Assembly: GCA_035259145.1 (NCBI GenBank)
Contig: DATFWQ010000224.1
Span: 1-7,688 of the forward strand
Source: CF-161 sp035259145
GTDB taxonomy: Bacteria > Chloroflexota > Dormibacteria > Dormibacterales > Dormibacteraceae
Length of the DNA: 7,688 bases
Direction of reading: 5' to 3'
In this document: positions 5,646-7,688 of the stretch, in pieces
How the letters are laid out: each line of letters begins with the position of its first letter
Position numbering within the stretch: the first letter of the stretch is position 1
Notes under the pieces: generated by a model
What the model saw: the letters and a program-made list of their open reading frames with translations, nothing else
The model's database searches: none
What the model was told of the DNA's origin: nothing
Position numbers and translations under genes: made by a program

Positions 5646-5919
5646 CGCGGACCAGGTAACGATGCAGCAGCGCGGATCCCGCAAGGTAAGGCTGGGTCGC
5701 GTGGTGTCGGACAAGATGGACAAGACCATCGTTGTCCAGGTCACCGACCGCAAGAGTCACCCGCTTTACAAGAAGGTCATCCAGCACCGTGTGCGCTTCA
5801 AAGCTCACGACGAGAGCAACGACTGCAAGATCGGCGACCTGGTCCGGATCATGGAGGTCCGGCCCCTGTCGAAGGACAAGCGCTGGCGCGTGGTCGAGGT
5901 CGTGGAGAAGGCTCGGTAA
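5638..5919 (+). CDS. rpsQ: 30S ribosomal protein S17
   Basis: 93 residues. The S17 OB fold is clear: RKVRLGRVVSDKMDKTIVVQ (15-34), then HPLYKKVIQHRVRFKAHDE, CKIGDLVRIMEVRPLSKDKRWR. S17 binds the 5' domain of 16S rRNA early in assembly. I prefer the ATG at 5638, within the rpmC end, because an AGAGGAAGG SD precedes it at a good distance. A second in-frame ATG at 5662 would give a start closer to the usual S17 length. The TAA stop overlaps an ATG (TAATG) that opens a small ORF. Confidence 0.95.
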   Translation: MTDADQVTMQQRGSRKVRLGRVVSDKMDKTIVVQVTDRKSHPLYKKVIQHRVRFKAHDESNDCKIGDLVRIMEVRPLSKDKRWRVVEVVEKAR

Positions 5920-6008
5920 TGGCTCGCTGCCGCTTCACCCGCAGGGAGAACCAGCCCGGCAAAGCAGGGCCTAGCCGCGATGCTCTGCTTCAGGGGCTTT
6001 CTCGATGA
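5919..6008 (+). CDS. Candidate coupled small ORF (29 aa) filling the rpsQ-rplN gap
   Basis: ATG frame of 29 codons, starting on the rpsQ stop as TAATG and stopping on the rplN start as ATGA. GGAGAAGG at 5904-5911 precedes the ATG at a usable distance. The predicted peptide begins MARCRFTRRENQPG and is basic (six Arg, one Lys, two acidic residues). Third-codon-position GC is only moderate (about two thirds by my count), weaker than in the neighbouring genes, which argues for caution. No known family. Confidence 0.35.
   Translation: MARCRFTRRENQPGKAGPSRDALLQGLSR
5962..5990 (+). repeat. Short inverted repeat in the rpsQ-rplN gap
   Basis: AAGCAG (5962-5967) and CTGCTT (5985-5990) can pair around a 17-base loop that itself contains CTAG. 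The stem ends just before the AGGGG that is the likely SD of rplN (8 bases before its ATG), so pairing could affect rplN initiation. This is weak evidence. Confidence 0.3.
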
Positions 6009-6373
6009 TCCAGCAGGAGACTCGGCTCAAAGTGGCTGACAACAGCGGGGCCCGCGAGCTGCTGTGCATCCGCGTGGTGGGTGGACACTACCGTCGGTAC
6101 GCCTCGGTGGGGGACGTCATAACCGCCACTGTCAAGTCGGCCCAGCCTGGTGGCCAGGTCAAGAAAGGTGAGGTCGTGAAGGCGGTTGTCGTCCGCGTCG
6201 CCAAAGAGTATCGGCGTTCGGACGGCTCCAACATACGCTTCGATGACAACGCTGCCGTGCTGATCAACAACCAGAACAACCCCAGGGGCACACGCATCTT
6301 CGGGCCGGTCGCTCGCGAGCTACGGGAGCGCAACTTCATGAAGATCGTGTCCCTGGCCCCGGAGGTTCTCTAG
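6005..6373 (+). CDS. rplN: 50S ribosomal protein L14
   Basis: 122 residues, exact family length. MIQQETRLKVADNSGARELLCI is the L14 opening; VKKGEVVKAVVVRVAKEYRRSDGSNIRFDDNAAVLIN and GTRIFGPVARELRERNFMKIVSLAPEVL complete it. L14 forms an inter-subunit bridge near L19. The ATG overlaps the stop of the preceding small ORF. In a compact spc operon rplX would follow directly; here the TAG stop lies in a duplicated CTAG at the edge of an inserted segment and overlaps a GTG. Confidence 0.97.
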   Translation: MIQQETRLKVADNSGARELLCIRVVGGHYRRYASVGDVITATVKSAQPGGQVKKGEVVKAVVVRVAKEYRRSDGSNIRFDDNAAVLINNQNNPRGTRIFGPVARELRERNFMKIVSLAPEVL

Positions 6374-6543
6374 TGAAGCCACCAGCCGCCGTCACGGCCG
6401 CCTCATCGTCCCAGGACACCGATCCGCACGTCGCCTTCTGCGCGCGCTCGGTCACGCATCCTCTGGATGCGCTCCCTCACGTGCTCGGCGTCTCGGCGCC
6501 CTGGGCCGCGATCCGGCCGCGCCGGGACTGGAGGCTTCACTAG
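6373..6543 (+). CDS. Candidate coupled small ORF (56 aa) between rplN and rplX
   Basis: GTG frame of 56 codons overlapping the rplN stop (TAGTG) and ending TAG directly before the rplX GTG. It has the best SD of the small ORFs: GGAGG at 6361-6365, 7 bases upstream. By my count GC by codon position is roughly 73/61/84 percent, with the third position highest, as expected for coding in a GC-rich genome. The peptide begins MKPPAAVTAASSSQDTDPHV, has one Cys and two Trp, and ends with a basic stretch, IRPRRDWRLH. No known family. The ends of the ORF coincide with the inverted repeats, which by themselves supply TAGTG and CACTAG, so the openness could be partly structural. Confidence 0.4.
   Translation: MKPPAAVTAASSSQDTDPHVAFCARSVTHPLDALPHVLGVSAPWAAIRPRRDWRLH
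6529..6534 (+). promoter_or_regulatory. rplX SD supplied by the right inverted repeat
   Basis: TGGAGG lies 9 bases before the rplX GTG and is inside the right terminal repeat of the inserted segment. The insertion moved the original GGAGG (6361-6365) away from rplX but supplied a replacement at nearly the same spacing. Confidence 0.6.
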
Positions 6544-6936
6544 GTGCTGCGAAACAAGCCACGGCCTGAGCTGAAGCTGCTGGATCTGGCGCCTGGCGAC
6601 ACCGTCGTGGTGATTGCCGGAAAGGACAGGGGCAAGCAGGGCCAGGTCCTGCGCACGCTCCCGCGCGAGAACAAGATCGTCGTCCAGGGGGTCAACATCC
6701 TCAAGCGCCACACCAAGGCGGGACGCACGGCCAACCCCAAGCGCCCTGGAGCGATCCAGGGCGGCATCGTCGACTTCGAGGCGCCGCTTGCCTACAGCAG
6801 CGTGATGCTCGTCTGTCCGAGCTGCAACCAGCCGACGCGCATCCGGCACACCGTGCTGGAAGGCGGTCAGAAAGCGCTGGTATGCGTTCGTTGCGGCGAG
6901 CCGTACGAGCGAATAAGGAGAACTGAGGCGCAATGA
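6544..6936 (+). CDS. rplX: 50S ribosomal protein L24, zinc-ribbon form
   Basis: 130 residues. A KOW motif spans about residues 17-43 (GDTVVVIAGKDRGKQGQVL), followed by GVNILKRHTK, GGIVDFEAPL and VMLVCPSCNQPTRI. Cys91, Cys94, Cys114 and Cys117 (CPSC and CVRC) form a likely zinc ribbon, seen in many but not all bacterial L24 proteins. L24 is an assembly initiator of the large subunit. The GTG start directly follows a TAG and is supported by homology and the TGGAGG upstream. The stop overlaps the rplE ATG as ATGA. The chain runs about 10 residues past the last Cys. Confidence 0.96.
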   Translation: MLRNKPRPELKLLDLAPGDTVVVIAGKDRGKQGQVLRTLPRENKIVVQGVNILKRHTKAGRTANPKRPGAIQGGIVDFEAPLAYSSVMLVCPSCNQPTRIRHTVLEGGQKALVCVRCGEPYERIRRTEAQ

Positions 6937-7595
6937 GCGCGGCCAAGCGATCGGGAGCGGCTGCGAACGGTGCCCCGTTGCCGAACCTTGCTCGCGTCTA
7001 CCGCGAGAAGGCGGTGCCCGCACTGATGAAGGCCTTCGACTACGACAACGTGATGCAGGTTCCGCGCATCGCCAAGGTCGTTGTGAACGTCGGTATCGGC
7101 GAGGCGAAGGACAATGCCCGGGCGCTGGAGTCCGCGGTCGGCGATGTCCGCACGATCACCGGCCAGCAGCCGGTGGTGATCAAGGCGCGCAAGTCGGTGG
7201 CGGCGTTCAAGCTGCGGGCGGGCATGCCGGTCGGCATCCGGGCAACGCTGCGTGGCCGCCGGATGTGGTACTTCCTCGAGAAGCTGGTAGTGGTGGCGCT
7301 CCCGCGCATTCGGGACTTCCGCGGTGTGAACTCAGACGCGTTCGACGGATCAGGTAACTATTCGCTGGGGCTGCGCGAGCAGATCATCTTCCCGGAGGTC
7401 GACTACGACAAGATCGACAAGCTGCGCGGGCTCGAGGTGTCAATCGTGACGACGGCGAAGACGGACGGAGAGGGGCGTTCGCTGCTCGCGCAGCTCGGGA
7501 TGCCCTTCAGCAGACAGGATGCGAGGGTCGCGGCTTTCGCGGTCCCCGCGAAGCGGCGAAGCCGGCGACCGGTTTCGCGGACTCACAAGAGGTAA
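6933..7595 (+). CDS. rplE: 50S ribosomal protein L5 with extensions at both ends
   Basis: 220 residues against a usual 180 or so. The core is clear: PRIAKVVVNVGIGEA (44-58), TGQQPVVIKARKSVAAFKLR (76-95), GIRATLRGRRMWYFLEKL, ALPRIRDFRGV (122-132), and NYSLGLREQIIFPEVDYDKI (142-161) through LLAQLGMPF, where most L5 chains end. L5 binds 5S rRNA and P-site tRNA. The first 17 residues (Ala/Gly/Lys-rich) and the last 28 (basic, ending RRSRRPVSRTHKR) are additions. The ATG overlaps the rplX stop; GAGG is 4 bases and AAGGAG 12 bases upstream. Confidence 0.96.
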   Translation: MSAAKRSGAAANGAPLPNLARVYREKAVPALMKAFDYDNVMQVPRIAKVVVNVGIGEAKDNARALESAVGDVRTITGQQPVVIKARKSVAAFKLRAGMPVGIRATLRGRRMWYFLEKLVVVALPRIRDFRGVNSDAFDGSGNYSLGLREQIIFPEVDYDKIDKLRGLEVSIVTTAKTDGEGRSLLAQLGMPFSRQDARVAAFAVPAKRRSRRPVSRTHKR

Positions 7596-7602
7596 GAGGA
7601 TC

Positions 7603-7688
7603 TTGGCGAAGAAGTCAGCAATCGAGCGCTGGAAGCGAACGCCGAAGTTCGCGGTGCGGGCTCACAACCGCTGCCGGATCTGCGGCCG
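7603..7688 (+). CDS. rpsN: 30S ribosomal protein S14, type Z, truncated by the window end
   Basis: Only the first 28 codons are present: MAKKSAIERWKRTPKFAVRA then HNRCRICG. The Cys-x2-Cys at residues 24 and 27 is the first half of the four-cysteine zinc site of the short (about 61 residue) S14 form, so this is the type Z protein (often called rpsZ). The start is TTG, fixed by the family N-terminus; AAGAGG just upstream and another at 7587-7592 are possible SDs. It follows rplE by 7 bases, the usual spc order. Confidence 0.92.
   Translation, partial: MAKKSAIERWKRTPKFAVRAHNRCRICG

Larger units (their letters stand above)
6370..6543 (+). mobile_element. MITE-like inverted-repeat element between rplN and rplX
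   Basis: The segment is bounded by CTAG at both ends (6370-6373 and 6540-6543). Inside, TGAAGCCACCAG (6374-6385) and CTGGAGGCTTCA (6528-6539) are terminal inverted repeats matching at 11 of 12 positions. The middle holds a 7-bp hairpin, CGCATCC-TCT-GGATGCG (6455-6471), and an inner pair GCACGT/ACGTGC (6426-6431, 6479-6484). Removing 6374-6543 restores CTC TAG GTG CTG, with the rplN stop next to the rplX GTG and GGAGG 8 bases upstream. This is what an insertion with a 4-bp CTAG duplication would leave. Some IS5-family elements target CTAG-like sites. No transposase is present, so it would be non-autonomous. A structured mRNA element that is not mobile remains possible. Confidence 0.5.

Noticed and set aside
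6374..6543. S8-binding autoregulatory site of the spc operon
   Set aside because: In E. coli that site lies at the rplX-rplE junction, and I cannot match the known S8 helix here; inverted repeats with a CTAG duplication explain the segment better.
6403..7023. 206-codon minus-strand frame across the rplN-rplX gap
   Set aside because: Mostly antisense to rplX and rplE, with no domain and no plausible start signal.

Overview
The window is a GC-rich (about two thirds G+C by eye) piece of a bacterial chromosome carrying the fused S10 and spc ribosomal-protein operons. All genes are on the + strand in the canonical order rpsJ, rplC, rplD, rplW, rplB, rpsS, rplV, rpsC, rplP, rpmC, rpsQ, rplN, rplX, rplE and the first 28 codons of rpsN. 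Every product belongs to the large or small ribosomal subunit, and the window ends inside rpsN. Frequent TTG and GTG starts, strong Shine-Dalgarno (SD) use, zinc-ribbon forms of L24 and S14, and low-complexity tails on several r-proteins suggest a high-GC Gram-positive-like lineage, for example Chloroflexota or Dormibacterota. That placement is an inference of low confidence.

Layout: 17-322 rpsJ; 323-491 a 169-nt hairpin-rich gap; 492-2979 rplC-rplD-rplW-rplB, tightly packed; 2980-3147 a 168-nt gap built of direct repeats plus a perfect 12-bp hairpin; 3148-5919 rpsS-rplV-rpsC-rplP-rpmC-rpsQ, packed with overlaps; 5920-6004 an 85-nt gap; 6005-6373 rplN; 6374-6543 a 170-nt gap that looks like a small inverted-repeat element inserted at a CTAG site; 6544-7595 rplX-rplE; 7603 onward rpsN.

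The r-protein genes are ordinary apart from terminal extensions: L29 is about twice its normal length, L22 and S3 carry long C-terminal tails, L4 has an acidic N-terminal leader, and L5 is extended at both ends. They are presumably translated from one mRNA with strong translational coupling, since neighbours overlap (ATGA, GTGA, TGATG) or lie at most 7 nt apart.

The most interesting signal is in the four long gaps. Each is completely filled by small open reading frames of 57, 28 + 28, 29 and 56 codons. Each small ORF starts on the stop codon of the gene before it (GTGA, TAGTG or TAATG) and ends on, or directly against, the next start codon (TGATG, TAGTG, GTGA, ATGA or TAG-GTG). If these ORFs are translated, the mRNA has no untranslated spacer longer than 7 nt from rpsJ to rpsN. 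They could be unannotated small proteins, or spacers and insertions kept open by selection for ribosome relay. In two gaps the DNA itself shows repeat or insertion structure that duplicated stop and SD signals.
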